Source of the DNA: Triatoma infestans
Taxonomy: Eukaryota > Arthropoda > Insecta > Hemiptera > Reduviidae
Direction of reading: 5' to 3'
Assembly (NCBI GenBank): GCA_011037195.1
Contig: JAAEAF010001535.1
Location: 12,522-76,521, forward strand
DNA: 64,000 nt
Shown here: positions 12,300 to 26,100 of the stretch, piece after piece
Layout of the letters: the number at the start of each line of letters is the position of its first letter
How positions within the stretch are numbered: position 1 is the stretch's first letter
Made by a program: the position numbers and the translations under genes
Notes under the pieces: generated by a model
The model's input: the letters and a program-made list of their open reading frames with translations, nothing else
Told to the model about the DNA's origin: nothing
The model's database searches: none

Positions 12300-13780
12300 T
12301 GAAGTATATATAAAAAGATTTGAAAGAGGATTTGAAATCTTTTATACTTAAAAAGTATTCAAAAATTTAATTTAATGAAACCAAGCTTTAAATATAATCA
12401 AACATGATGTTGCATTTTTTTTTTTTACAAATAAATGAAATAACATTGAAATTGCTAACCAAAGAATTAAGTATATACTTAAAAAAATAAAGAATAAATT
12501 TATTATTTTTTTATTTAATAAATTTGTTTGAAAACATAAAAATTACATTTATTTTTTTTATTTATGTTCACTTAAATTATAAAATCATTTCTATTATAAT
12601 CAGGTTTTCTATGTAAATAATTAAAATAATTTAACTTGATTTAAAAAACTTAAAAAAAAATTTAAAAGTAACAAAAAAATTATGCAATGCCTTGGATTTA
12701 AAAAAGAAATTTGGTATGACCCTCACATGACTTTCTCTTAATACGATTATTATTGAAAAATAAGGCGAATTTTCCTCGAAGTTAGAAGTTTTGCACAAAG
12801 ATGCCTTAATAAAACTATAGTGGTGGAGGATAACATACTAGTTCTCTAGCAAATTGCAGATATGTGATTACTTTGTAGTTCAGAATAAAGCTCTTTCAAC
12901 AAACCTCAGTAACACTTGAAATCTAACATCACAGATTTCCTTGAACCTCTCTAGAAATTTGTTCTTCCAGAAAAAGCAATAAAAGTGATATTTTGAATTA
13001 AAGATGATATATAAAACAGTGTAGTACCAGAAAATCCTTGCAGTCGATGATAATGGTTATATAGATAATAGAATCATACATTGTACTGATTTGCCATTTT
13101 AAAGAAAAGTTACCGATGATGCAATGCAAAACCAAAAAATCAATTTCTGAGAAAAATGGTTTAAATAAATATGATAGATCTACAATGTATGTCTCTAGTT
13201 AATATATATTTTTTTTAAAGAAAGTCTCGCGAATTTGACACGACGCGACACTTCCATTAAGCAGTTAAAATAAATAAATACAGCTAAAATTTATTTATTT
13301 ACATTTACATCTATACAGTACATGATGATGGAGAGTGGCCTGATTTACAAGTTATGTTATTTACATGCAATTTATCTTATAATCAAGTAAAAAAAAAAAT
13401 AATGTAATATCAGAAAACTAAAGGAAGAAGTAAAAAATAGAAATATGAAGAATTTTCTTAAACGTCCAACAAATAACATTCTCAATTTTAAACTATTAAC
13501 TATAAAATTATAAATGTTTAATAAGTGGTCTTCATGTTTTATACATAATACTTTCGTTGGTGTTAATAGAATTTATATAGATAATTGTGTTTTTATAAGG
13601 AAAGCTAAGGATTCTTCGCCACTGTTACCCAATACACAAATAATCAATCTCTAAGATGACAGTTAATCTTTTTTTCATCCTCATTTGACTCACTACACTA
13701 ATTACATCTAAAGGTATATTGTACGTCAAAAAGTAGTCTTGGCAGTCATCTTTATTGATGAGCTATTATAAAAGGTACTA
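12300..13780. other. AT-rich intergenic stretch
   Basis: Very A/T-rich, with long A and T runs. I see no gene, RNA or recognisable element in it. Confidence 0.5.
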
Positions 13781-13789
13781 GGTGGACTT

Positions 13790-14210
13790 GGAGATCATTT
13801 CTAAGTTCGTTAGCTTGACTTGAAAACTACATAATAATGCGGATTTTTCTTTTTCAATCAACCCACAACCAGTTATAACCGAGATCATCGAAATAGCTCT
13901 TTATTTGTGATTAATTAATTTAGGAGATGAGTTAGGACTGTTACTCTCATAACCATCCATGACATTCAACCTGCTTATTAGTAAATTTAAAGCCCTTTTA
14001 AAATAATATAACTCAACTGAGTTCCCGTTTTCTTTCTTACCATATAACTAGCGGTACAAAGATTTAAGAAATTTGGTCGGTGCTACTTCCAACTGTCCTA
14101 CATACCTTAATGCCCAAATTTCACTGTCATATTGCAGCACTGAAGAGAAGCTACTTTCAAAAAGTTAACCTACTTCCCAATACAGAGACTCCAGACTTAG
14201 CAAAGATTGC
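13790..14210 (-). pseudogene. LINE reverse-transcriptase C-terminal relic
   Basis: The minus strand reads LQYDSEIWALRYVGQLE.. then P.KFLKSLYR, GKKENGNSVEL and LNLLISRLNVMDG. This matches the YG.E.W.....L...Q.KFLK.LL pattern downstream of LINE reverse transcriptases. Frame changes and stops show it is inactive. Confidence 0.6.
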
Positions 14211-14479
14211 CTACTTCACAGTACAAAATGCCACTGTAGCTCTAAAAAGTATATCCTTAACTGTAAAAACAGAAATATTGTGAAGTATAAAATAGTATAC
14301 CTAAAAAATTTATAGGAACTTACAACTGCAATAGGTTCTTTCAAGTATAAAATAAAAAAAGATTCAGTTCATTATCTTCCAAAGCTTTTTTATAAATACT
14401 ACAATTTTTGATTTGCTGATATTAACTTCCAGTTAATAGTTTAGTACTATAGTATTTTTATGAGTTCAAATTTATGAGA

Positions 14480-15110
14480 TGATTTCTTAGCATGTCCATC
14501 ATACCAAAATTTACATTTCCTTTTTTTGTCAATTTTCTCATGTCGAACTTCAACAATCTTACGTTGCTGATAACCTTGAAGTACAGGAACTGTAGTTCGC
14601 ACATGTCTACTCATGAGATATTATGCCAACTGACTTTTCTGCCAGACCATTTGAGCGAGAGTAAAGCGGGCTTGATGTCATCACGGAAAAATCCGAATCC
14701 CTAGAAAATTGTTTAAATTCATAAGAATTAAATGATATGTTATCAGCTATTACTATATTTGAAATACCATGGTAGCAAATATTGGTTTTAAAGAACCAAA
14801 ACCCCCCTGGAAGTTTTGTCTTTTAATGTTACACAGAATCAATTCTGTGACAAATAGCCAACTGCTACTAAAAAAAGAATAGTTACCAAATTCAAAGATA
14901 TCCATTGTAGTAACTTTCTCTCTCAAGAGGCCTAGTCGGTACTTCATAGGACAATAATGGTTCCTTTATTTTCCTAACACTAAATCTTTCACAGACCAAA
15001 CAATTTTGAATAAACTTATCAATATGTGAATTAATACCAGGCCAATAAAATAACTGTCTAGTCTTTTCCACGCAAGAATGCCCTTCGTATAATTTCGTCA
15101 ACATAAATTT
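14480..15110 (-). pseudogene. Ty3/gypsy integrase relic
   Basis: The minus strand (15104 downward) has GHSCVEKTRQLFYWPGI..HI..FIQNCLVCE, the H2C2 zinc finger of a gypsy integrase. It is followed by the start of the catalytic core (VTTMDIFEFG). Further on, 14540-14710 reads SPLYSRSNGLAEKSV, the late core motif, then KIVEVRHEKIDKKRK. The middle of the core is deleted. Confidence 0.78.
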
Positions 15111-15267
15111 TCTTCAAGATTTAGGGATAACAAGTAATTTTCACCCAATAAATAATAAATTATGTGATACATGTATTTCTTGGTAATTTACCGTTAAGTT
15201 CCTTCAAATACCTTCCAACAATAAATTACTTCAGATTTTCCATTAATGTTTGACATGGCCATTGGCC

Positions 15268-15345
15268 AGCCCCATATATATAAGCACAGTACAATCAGTA
15301 CATCCACCTCACACTAGGTTAGTTAGAGGGGAAATCTTTTTTTCA
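15268..15345 (+). promoter_or_regulatory. Possible retroelement promoter/LTR fragment
   Basis: TATATATAAGCACAGTACAA followed 8-10 bp later by TCAGTACATC looks like a TATA box plus arthropod initiator (TCAGT). No LTR boundaries found; could be chance in AT-rich DNA. Confidence 0.25.
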
Positions 15346-15539
15346 AATACACACATTTTTTACTACACAAATTAATTGCATATCCACGAAGTTGGTACGT
15401 GTAGTAGAGCTTACCATTAAAAAAGTGATAGAGTTTACACATTTATTCCTGAGTGTGAAGTAGATCCTTTTTGACAGCGCCCTCTATGTCAACCAACAAA
15501 GCTAAAAGCGGCAGTTTAAATTTAAACCTAACTGACAGA

Positions 15540-16180
15540 TCCCCCCCCCCACAAAACCCTCGGTAAAATCAATTTTTCTGAAAAAATATTTTTAATAAAG
15601 TTCAAATTTTCAAAAAAGTTCCATAAATCTCAAAAACCAATTCTGAAAAGTTGCACTTTACGGAAAACCGATTTTCTTCAAATATAGCAATTCATAAAAA
15701 AAAATTTAAACTTGATATTCCATTTAGGTATCACTATGTATTCCGACAGTAAGTTGACTGTTAAAATTCTCAACCGGAAGTACCAAATTACTGATTTTTT
15801 TTTTCCATTTTTTTTGCAATTTTCTTGAAAATGACTCCAACGATTTTCTTTAAACTTGGTGTATTAATTGCACATATTAGAAGCTTCAATTTTTATTTGT
15901 AACATTTCTCTGAGAAAATTCATTTAAGGCGCTTTTATGGGGAGGATGGGGTTGTTTTCCTTCCTCTAAAGTGCTATTTCAGTTTTAATAAAATTCTTTC
16001 ATCTAATATATTAATAATTAGAATTAAGTACGTTGCCAAAATTTCGAGTTTGAAGAAAATCGGTTGAATGGAAGTGCGTTTTTACTGAACCTTTTTTTTC
16101 AGTTTTTTTGCGTTTTTCTCCTTAAAACACCGATGGATTTCTTTAAATTTGGTATACTATCCTAAATGATATTTATATAA
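15540..16180 (-). mobile_element. Helitron-like repeat (H family), partial
   Basis: Minus-strand family landmarks in order: CAACCGGAAGTACC, AACGATTTTCTTTAAACTTG, AACATTTCTCTGAGAAAATT, AAAGTGCTATTTCAG and GAAGTGCGTTTTTACTGAA. Ends eroded. Confidence 0.6.
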
Positions 16181-16909
16181 AGTTTAGAAACAATTCAGAA
16201 TAAAGTTCATTTGTGATCAAATAAATAAACATTATAAAGATATCTCATTCATTTTAAATATAATATTTTCTTAGAAACAAGAAATGAAAAAAAAACAACA
16301 AAAAACAGAGTAACAGATTAAACTTAAAACCTACATAACAAGAGTTTTAAAATAATTAATGAATGACCGTATAGCATTATCTCTACTGAACTTAAACAGT
16401 ACGTGTTGGCACGCTTTATTCAAATGTCTGGTATATTCCATGTAAATTGGTGTATTTGTACAGTAGCCGAATATTGTTATTATTATTATTATATCTTTAG
16501 ATACCCTTATCTATGACTAAACATTTGTTACCTAGAGTGGGGATCAAGTATTAAATTGATTAACGAATAATACAAGAGTAAACTAGTATACTATTTATAA
16601 TCGGTCATTTCAGTGCATAGTAATACCTTTTATAAATACCAACTAAGTTTTCTTAACTAAGTCAGTGTTGGACTGAAAGTCTTTTGAAGTGTTCCATTTG
16701 CTGCAATCTTTATGAAGTACTTCATATGAATTAAAGGTATTTCAAATAAAAATTTTAATTTTATATAACAATTTAGATTTAAATTATTTTTATTCTTTTG
16801 TCTGGAATTTCCAGCATTATATCGTTTCCAGCAATAATATCAATTTGTTTATATTACAGTAAAAAAATTTTAAAGAGTTTACAGTGAAAACTTAAATTAA
16901 AGAGCCAAA

Positions 16910-17133
16910 ATGAATATCTTTGGAGTTAAATTTGCCCCATTAAATATTCCATTAAAAAGAAGATTAGAAACTTTAAGTGCATTATTTTGGATCACTTTAT
17001 TAGTTTTTGGAGCATTGATATCAACATGTATATTACTTTACATTATATTATTCACAAGATTATATTTGTTAGGACTTATTTATATAATGTGGATATATTT
17101 AGATAGAAATATTTGTCATCAAGGTGGAAGGAA
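16910..17133 (+). CDS. DGAT2-like gene 2, exon 1
   Basis: Codes residues 1-74 and two bases of K75; the donor gtaagt starts at 17134. ATG context ccaaaATG. The segment LKRRLETL then the hydrophobic span is the family's N-terminal membrane region. Confidence 0.93.
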
Positions 17134-20100
17134 GTAAGTTTTGTTTTTTTGTTGTTATATTTAATCCTTAATGAAATTTTATTTTGTTTTATTCTTCTTC
17201 TTTTGTTTCATAATTTTTTTGATTAATAATTAATTTTTAATTATTCTAAGTTTGAATAAAATTAAGCTGCTATCAATTTGGAGCTGATCCGTATTTTAAT
17301 ATACATCTAAACTTCATGCAATTAAAAAAAAATTAATTAGTAAGACATAATAAGTGCTTTTTGATATGTTCAAAAAAATATAAATGATTATTACACAATT
17401 ACTGCTGATAAATTAATGATAATGATTCAGCAGTATGTGATATTTTATATAGAAATACAACAAAAAATTAAAATTTTTCATAAACTAAACCCACAATTTG
17501 TTGTTTACGTTCAATACAGCATATGATAATATATAATAAATATGCAGCATATAAAATACTTTTTCTTTCTTTTTAAATATTCAAGGATAAATTTAATAGC
17601 GCACATTTTTGCTTAGATTAATTCAATAAAAATGAAGACTCGTATAGTCTCCATTCTCGTATGTTACCCGCATTTAATCAATAACCTTATAATATATACC
17701 CATATATATCCTTCCTCATAATAGCTTTTAACTAATAATGTTTTATTGTGCTCACTGTTTATTTACTTATAGAAACTTTAGATTATCTTTTAATCTAATT
17801 TAAATCTTAATGATTTATTCAAAATTGTTTTATCCATATTATTTAAAATGCATGGTGAAATGTAAATAAAAATGAAAATAACTATATTCTCAATGTGAAT
17901 TTTATTCACTTTCTTTATGCTTGTAGCTGTGTTTTGTAGTCATCAGTGTAGTTAGTTAAAATTTGTTGCACACATTTTAAAGATAAATAAGATATTTTAT
18001 AAAATTTTCGTCTGTCTTCTACCTATGTGCGATTTTATCTCATTTAAATTAGCCAAAAATAATTTTATGAGAATCGGTTTTAGATTGCCGAGTTAAATGC
18101 GGGAACATAAGCATTTTTCATTTTCATTTTCTCTTTAAGCAAAAGGAAGTTTCAAGGAGATTTATATAAACATATTTTTGTTCGTAACTTATTTATTATG
18201 CTCGTTTGCGTTAAATTACTTATATATGATTAAGACTGCAGAAAAAGTAGTTAATAAAAGTTTATGATATATTTATTTTGTTTTTTTTTATATTCCGTTT
18301 TGTGATTTAGGAAAATAGCTAATATTTCGTTTAGAGTAAATAAATCCGGCTTAGATTTCTGCACACCATCTCTAACTTATTTGAACGAATTTTTAAATTT
18401 TTTTTTTTTTTGTTTATTTTTTCAACATTCTTATTATCTTAAGAGTATTAAAAATCACGTTCGTTTGACTTTGTAGCTCAAAAATTGACAGTTTATATCC
18501 TTGTGTTAAGTAACTTACTCACTTATGCAATACAATTAACCATCACCTAAATCGCTCAAGTCAATCACTGCCCATTTTTATAATTTATATATCTTTTTTT
18601 TTTTTTACTTTCCTTGAGTCCTAGTAAGAAGTATTGTTGTGTATGTGTTTGAACAAAACATCACTAACAGGAAATTTTACAGGAAGCTTAAACTTGGTAT
18701 TCCGTTTAGGTACAATCACCGCTTCTTAAACGAAGAGTATGGTAAAAAAAAAAAACCATGAACCGTTGTAATGCAACTTCATGGAATGATTTTTTTCCCC
18801 CCCACATTTTCGCATTTTCTCGAACACGGCTCCAGCGATTTCTCTTTAAGTTTCGTATACTATCTATACACATAAATACCTATCACTTTTATTTGAAACA
18901 TTTCTCTAGGAAAATTTACTTTTTGGTTTATTTCTTTCCTCTAAAGTACTACTTCAATATAATGTATGGTTCGCTACTAGCTTTAGTAATTCGTGTACTG
19001 AAGTACTGTAGAAGTAATGATAGGATTCCAGATTTGAAGAAACTTGGTTAACCACAATTGCGACATAACAGAATAGATTTTTTGAGTTTTTTTTTGGAAT
19101 TTTCTCAAAAAAGGCTTTAAAGAAAATGCCTATAATTCAAAGTTGGAATGCTTGCTAGCTTTCGGGGGGTTCTGAGGGATCCCATATTAATAATGTTCAA
19201 ATTTAAACTGCCGCTGCTACAAGCTTTATTTCTTTGGGTCAGACTTGTCTGCAACACAGATATAGTCTAAAATTCCGACCACCTTTTTTTAATGGGAAGC
19301 TCAAATAAAAGTTTGCAAAGTATTGCAATTTAATGAAAATTCGTCAATTATAATGGTATTAATTGCAGTTTAATAAAGTGATGTGACTGTTTCTCACCAG
19401 ATTTTTCCCCAATAATAATTCTGGCAATTGAAGGTCTCCACAGAAGATAGATATACTAGACCACAGGTAGACCTCTTCGATTTATGTTGCTTCCAATATC
19501 TTTAATAAATATCAGCATTGAGGCAAGAGATAAAATCCGGTTCCTAGTTCAAAACTTAATATGCTAAACCTAAATAATTGTGCACACCTTCCTATATGAG
19601 TGTTGGAAGTGTCGAAGTAAAAAGAATTGCAAAGTGCCTTTAGAATGGATTTCTCTCCAGTTCAACAAGAAGTGGCTATTACCCTACATACGAGTTCCAA
19701 GAGACATCCTTGGCGCTTGTCCGCAACGTCCGCCAACCTCTGTTTGAGCATTTTGAAAATATGTCAAATTAAACAGACTGACGTTGGCGAGATTATGGTT
19801 TCCAAACAGACTTACCCATTAAAATTTGATAATGATGTAGTACAAGTGAGTATAAGATTCAAAAATCTTTCTTTCTTTCATCCGTGGTCCAAGTCAAGGC
19901 AAAACTCTAGCTCTCTATAATGGAGTTGTTGAGGAGAGAAATTAGGTTTGATTAAATGAACGAGATATGAAGACTCTAATATAATGTAGCTAAGTTTACA
20001 CTAACTGCACTGGACTTTATAATGAAAATGATAGAATGAATGGTGAGAGTAAAGATATGATACGATGCGATGTGCAGTTGTATGGTTGTATCTGATAGAT

Positions 20101-23100
20101 GCCTTTAGATAGATTCCCATTGGCTTATATACACAGGTTCTCCCACTCTAGCCTGCCTAAGTCAGATAGTAGTCTCTGTTAACCAGAGAGGGCCTCTCTT
20201 CTCTCTGCTGTGGTTGCATTATCTTTGCGGTACCATTACACGCTCTATCTCTATCCAAACGGCTCTCTTCCGGTTAACCAGAAGGCGTCTTCAAATCACA
20301 TCACAAACCATCCTGCCAATTTTTCTTCGCTCTCCCTGTTTCTACTCCTTTAAAATCTTTCTCCACAGGTTTCCTTTGGCATTATCTTTTCCTCCATTAT
20401 CTTTTGCAAATGATATGGTTATCTTTCTACGACTTTTATGAATCGGATTACGTACGTTTCATATCTCATAAAGGTCATATAAAAATAATACGGTTTTCTT
20501 GACAAAATAAAAGGATTGATTAACATAAATTATTTATAAACATTCATGGAGGTATAAGAATAAAGTTTATATAAATAAACAAAGATTAAACCAGAATAGA
20601 TAACAAATAATTTGTTTATATTCTTTACAGAATCAACTTTTGCAGAAATTTGATATGTTGGAAATATTTTAAAGATTTTTTTCCATTAAAAATTGTTAAA
20701 ACTTGTGAATTACCGCCGACAACAAATTATCTATTCTGTGCATATCCGCATGGATTATTGCCAGCTGGAATATTTGGTCATTTTGCCACAGATGTTACAG
20801 ATTTTCCAAAACTTTTCCCAGAACTTAAAACACATTTAGCTACATTAAATATACATTTCAATGCACCATTTACACGAGAATTTCTACTTGGCCTTGGTAA
20901 GTATTAAATCAGTGAAAGGTTAGGTCTTATTATTATTATTATTTGTCTGTGGGGAGGGACCAAACTCTACGCTATCCAAAACCCCAATGGGCCCATATAG
21001 CTACCCCAAGAAAAACAACAACAAACCGGGTCTAAAACAAAAATCCAGACCCGGATCTAATCCATCTAAGATTCACCGCAGTCCGAATAAATCGGACAGT
21101 AATCTTAAGCGGAAATAGCCTAAGCACTTCCACAGACATCCTATTCCGACCAAAAGTCCTAAACCTAATTTCCTCACAACCCAGGCAATCAGTCATAAGA
21201 TGGATGGGTGTTTCCTCCTCTGTCTCACAGAAATGGATCCAGCATGAGGCACATTATGTAGAGATGTCTCTTTAAACCACAATGTCCAGTAAGAGATCCA
21301 ACCAGATGCTGAAGAAAGCTCCATGAAAAACACAGCAACGTCTCACTAATGGCCTTGTCCGGACCCCCGATGAGCATTTTGGACTCCTGAAAACCAACTG
21401 AGTTCATCCATAAGGATGAATGCTGTGAAGCGTCCATGTCTGGAAGCCTGACAGGATATGTGCCAGAAGACACGCCAACAGCAGGCTCAGGACCAATGAA
21501 AGGAAGAGAGAGACGCCTAATTTGGCAAACCTATCCACCTCCTCATTCCCAAAAATTCCCATGTGACCTGGCATCCAGACTAGAAGCACATCCTTCAGGT
21601 TAGGTCCTTTACTTGGATTTTTTTTTTTTTTTAAAGGTTTCTGTCCCTCCTTAAATCTGTTATATCACTGTGCTATAAATGCCCATTTTTTTGAGAAAGA
21701 ACTTTTGAAGGGACAGTAGAAGGAGCTGTATTGGTAAGTGTGGTGAAATAGTTTAGGTGGCTTAGTTGCAAATTACAATTACATTTATTTGGGAGCGAAT
21801 GACCAAGACTAATTAGTAAACCCAAATAAATCCACCGCCCACAATAAACAAGCTCAACGCTGACGTAGTTGATTACTTTTAAATTATTTCATATCATATT
21901 AATTAATAGAAAAAGAAGTTACAACTCGGTCAGTTTCTCAGTTTCCTTGCAATATATCACCAAATATATCAAACAATTATGGATTGAAAACTGCCAAACA
22001 ACTTTTAACATTGTTAAAAATAAAAAGACATTTTTCATGTATTTTGTAATTTGATTCATATATCAATTAAAGTGTTTCTACTGTAAAAGTCATAAATGAA
22101 AACTATTATGTTTCATAATTTGTTCACATGTTAATGAAATCATTCTACTAATTATATATTTCAATTATACAGGTTTTGTTTCTTCATCTAAAGAAAGTAT
22201 TAAATATATACTGAATATGGAAGATAAAGGGCATGCACTCGCTTTAGTGGTAGGTGGAGCTGCCGAAGCACTCTATGCCAGACCAGGCTCCAACAGAATT
22301 ATTTTAAAAAAGAGAAAAGGTTTTGTGAAACTGGCTTTACAGACGGGGTATGAATTAAATCTATATATTTATGAAAATTAATTACTGTTTTTTTTTAATA
22401 TGTTTTAAACTATATTAGATTATAATGAAGGAAAAGGATTGTGAGATTCGGTCTTTTTAAAAATAAAAAAAATTAAAAAAAAAACAACCTAAATTCTTGC
22501 CAATGTTTCGACAAATATATTGTCTTTTTCAAGGCATAAAAAAAAAATGTTAAATAATCTTCCAAACATAACAAATTTAAAACTTATGTATATTTGGGAA
22601 AAAAATCTGGTGTGAAACACTCACACAACTTTCTCTTACTCCTGTTCTCAAAATTATAATTGACAAATATAATTCGACGAAAACTGAAATAAACTGTTTA
22701 GTAAAAGCGCACTTCCGGTTAACTAATTTCCTTGAAACTTGGAATTTTGGCCATCTATTTATTTCTAATTAATTTTGTTTGAATGATAGAATTGTATAAT
22801 CAACTATGATCTTAGTATGTTTAATCTTAATACAGAAAAAAGATCTTAGTATGTTTAGTTTACATAAGAAGTTTCAAGAAAATCGCCGGAACCATTTTTG
22901 AGAAAATCGCGAAAAAGTGAAAAAAATCATTTAGTAAAGTGGTAATGTAAACGCACTTCCGGTTATCCAATTTTTTTCAAACTTGAAATTTCAACAAAAT
23001 ATTTAATTCTAATTAACATTATTTAGATGATAGAATTGTTTAATAAACTGTAATAGCACTTTAGATGAAAACCTAACCCTACACTACCCCATAACTGCCC

Positions 23101-26100
23101 TTAAATGAATTTTCCCAGAGAAATGATTTTAAATAAAAGTTGTAGCTGTTTCTATGTCTAGTTGATATAGCAAGTTTGAAGAAAATCGTCGAAGCCATTT
23201 TTTGGGAAAAACGCATAAAAAGTAAAAAAAAAAAAAAACAAGTAAAGTGGTACTTCCGGTTGAGGAATCTTGACAGATGACCCGCTGTCAGATGCCATGG
23301 TGAAACCTAAACGGAATATCAAGTTTGAATTTTCTATGGTTTTTCGTTTTTGAGCTACGCTGTTCACATACACCCATACACAGACCATTTGCTATAAACC
23401 AATTTTTTTGGACTCAGGAGACCTCAAAACGGATATTTCCGGTGAAAACTCGATATGGAAAATTTGACACGATTACAATACTTCCTCTTACTAGGAGTAA
23501 GAGAAAGTAATAAAAAGTTGAGAATAAAAACCTCAACACCAAAGAGAATAGTGAACAAATAAAATTTATTTATTTATTTATTTGTTCACTATTCTTCTTT
23601 GGTGTTTAGGTGTTCTCAACTTTTTATTTTCCAAATATGTACATAAGTTTTTAAAATTGTTATGTTTTGAAGATTACTTAACAGTTTTTTTTTTAATGGC
23701 TTCAAAAAGACAATATACCGAACACCGAATATACCGACAATATACCGAATCTCACAATTCCTTTTCCTTCATATAAGAACGGTAGAAAAGAATCTTCCTT
23801 AGATTATAATAATTACCTTTTGATAACCAGCCATATAATCTGGTTTCTATTAGGGATTTTTTTGAAGAATGACCGATGTATGGTCTCTAGTAGTTAATCA
23901 GTAGAACAAAATAGAAAGAATGCAGAATATTTCTTATCATAGTTTATTTATTTATTCATTTTGGTAAACGGTTTCGGGTTTTTACTGAACAATCTACAAA
24001 GCCTGCAAATGTTACAACTGATAAAATAATACAAAAATAGAATTACATCAAATAATAATTACTAGAAATCAATTTGAATGAAAAAGTGATCTTCCCATCT
24101 GAGATCGATCATCTTAGATCACAGATATTTATAGGAACTCACCTCCCCCCCCCCCCATTATTAGTTCATTTCAATAATTCAATAATTTTCTCCGAGGTAA
24201 TAATTAAGTCCTGGAGACTTCTTTCGTGAAATGAAATCTGCATTGTTCTTCACTCAGCTTAGACTCATATGATTTGTACTTTCTCTTACTCCTAGTAAGA
24301 GGAAGTATTGTAACGTGTCAAATTTTCGATATTGAGTTTCAACCGGAAATATCCGTTTTGAGGTCCTCTGAATCCAAAAAAGTGGTTTTTAGCAAATGGT
24401 CTGTGTGTGTGTGTACGTATGTGAACAGCATAGCTCAATGACGAAAAATCATAGAAAGTTCAAACTTGATATTCCGTTTAGTTATCACCATGGAATCCGA
24501 CAGTGGATCATCTGTCAATATTCCTCAACCGGAAGTACCACTTTACTAGTTGTTGTTTTTTTTTTACTTTTTTGCGTTTTTCTCAAAAATGGCTCCGACG
24601 ATTTTGTTGCAACCTAGTATATCAACTACACATATACTAACAGCTGCAACTTTTATTTTGTAACATTTGTCCGGGAAAATTTATTTGAGGGCAGTTATGG
24701 GGAAAGGGTGGGGTTAGGTTTTCATCTAAAGGGCTACTTCAGTTTATTAAACAATTCTATCATTTAAATGATGGTAATTATAATTGAGTATGTTGTTAAA
24801 ATTCCGAGTTTAAAAAAAAAATCGGATAAAACTTAGAAGGATTTACAACTTTTATTTAAAACATTTCTCTGGGGAAAATTCATTTAATGGCACTTTTGGA
24901 GGTGGGGTGGGGTTATATTTTTCTCTAATGTGATATCCATAGTTAATTATACAATTCTATCATCCAAACAAAATTAATTCGAAATCAATAAATAGATGGC
25001 TAAAATTTCCGAGTTTCAAGAAAATTAATAAACCGGAAGTGCGCTTTTACTGGACAGTTTTTTTTTTCAGTTTTCGACGAATTTCATTAAATTTGGTACA
25101 CATACTTATACAATTTGTCAATTATAATTTTACGAACTGGAGTAAGAGAAAGTTTTGTGAGTGTTTCACACCAGATTTTTTTTTTTACTTTCTCTTTCTG
25201 CTAAATGAGAAAATACGTATTGAAATATCACATCAAATTTTCAAAAATTGATGTTTAATTGGAAATACATGTCTTGGAATCCCCTGACATGAAAAAAACT
25301 AAAAAGATTTTTTAGCAAATGCTCTGTACATTGTAAGAGTAGTGTGCAAGAAAATCAAGTATGGAACACACGACTTTCTTGTATTATAACTGACTCATTT
25401 TCTTTAAAATTACAATGTATGCAAAGGTATAGTTTGACTTACCATAAAAACGATGTTAATAGAGGTTATAATACCTTCTGGTTATAAGAACCTTCTGTCC
25501 TAACCTACTACCTTCTTGTAGCAGTTAAAAATTCACCTTAACTGATGCAGGAATTTCCATCAGAAACTTTCTGAAAAATAAATGTTTCCGGTAAAATGTT
25601 ACAAATAAAAGTGATTCATTTATATGCAGTTGGTATTCCATATTCTAAACAAAACCCAAAAACCTATTCTAAAGTTATATTCAGGTTAATCGATTTCCTA
25701 TAAATTTTGGGGAATTCTTGAGAAATATTTTTATTGATTTACTTTATTTTGTAGAAATTTTTTGGCGTCCACTTTTATAAATTTATCTTATAAGAATAAC
25801 AATTATCCCTGTTAATAGTAAAGTTAGTTTAATTTATAATTAAAGACTTCAATATTATTAACTTGAACAAAAAAAAACTATCGATAATGATTTATATTAT
25901 TATGTTTACATTTTGATTGTATTATCTTCTTTCTTTTTTTTTTATTAATAATATTAAAATATTTGAAATGTTGCACCTTAATTGTTAATAAAATGAATAA
26001 CGTTTTACCAAAGAAAACCATTATTCAAACAACTTTGTTTTTTTTGGAAATAATATCAAGGCAAGTAAATTTAATAAGAATTTTTCCCAATTATCAGAAT

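Larger units (their letters stand above)
17134..20630 (+). other. Intron 1 of DGAT2-like gene 2
   Basis: AT-rich; contains a diverged minus-strand H-family repeat (18607-19402) and a solo LTR (19916-20240). The 97-codon open stretches at 18758 and 19627 show no domain and overlap repeats. Confidence 0.6.

Noticed and set aside
19627..19920. 97-codon ORF in intron 1 of DGAT2-like gene 2
   Set aside because: No domain, runs into a solo LTR, no splice support.
23535..23606. Perfect palindrome around (ATTT)n as a regulatory hairpin
   Set aside because: It is the centre of the foldback element where its two arms meet, so it needs no separate explanation.
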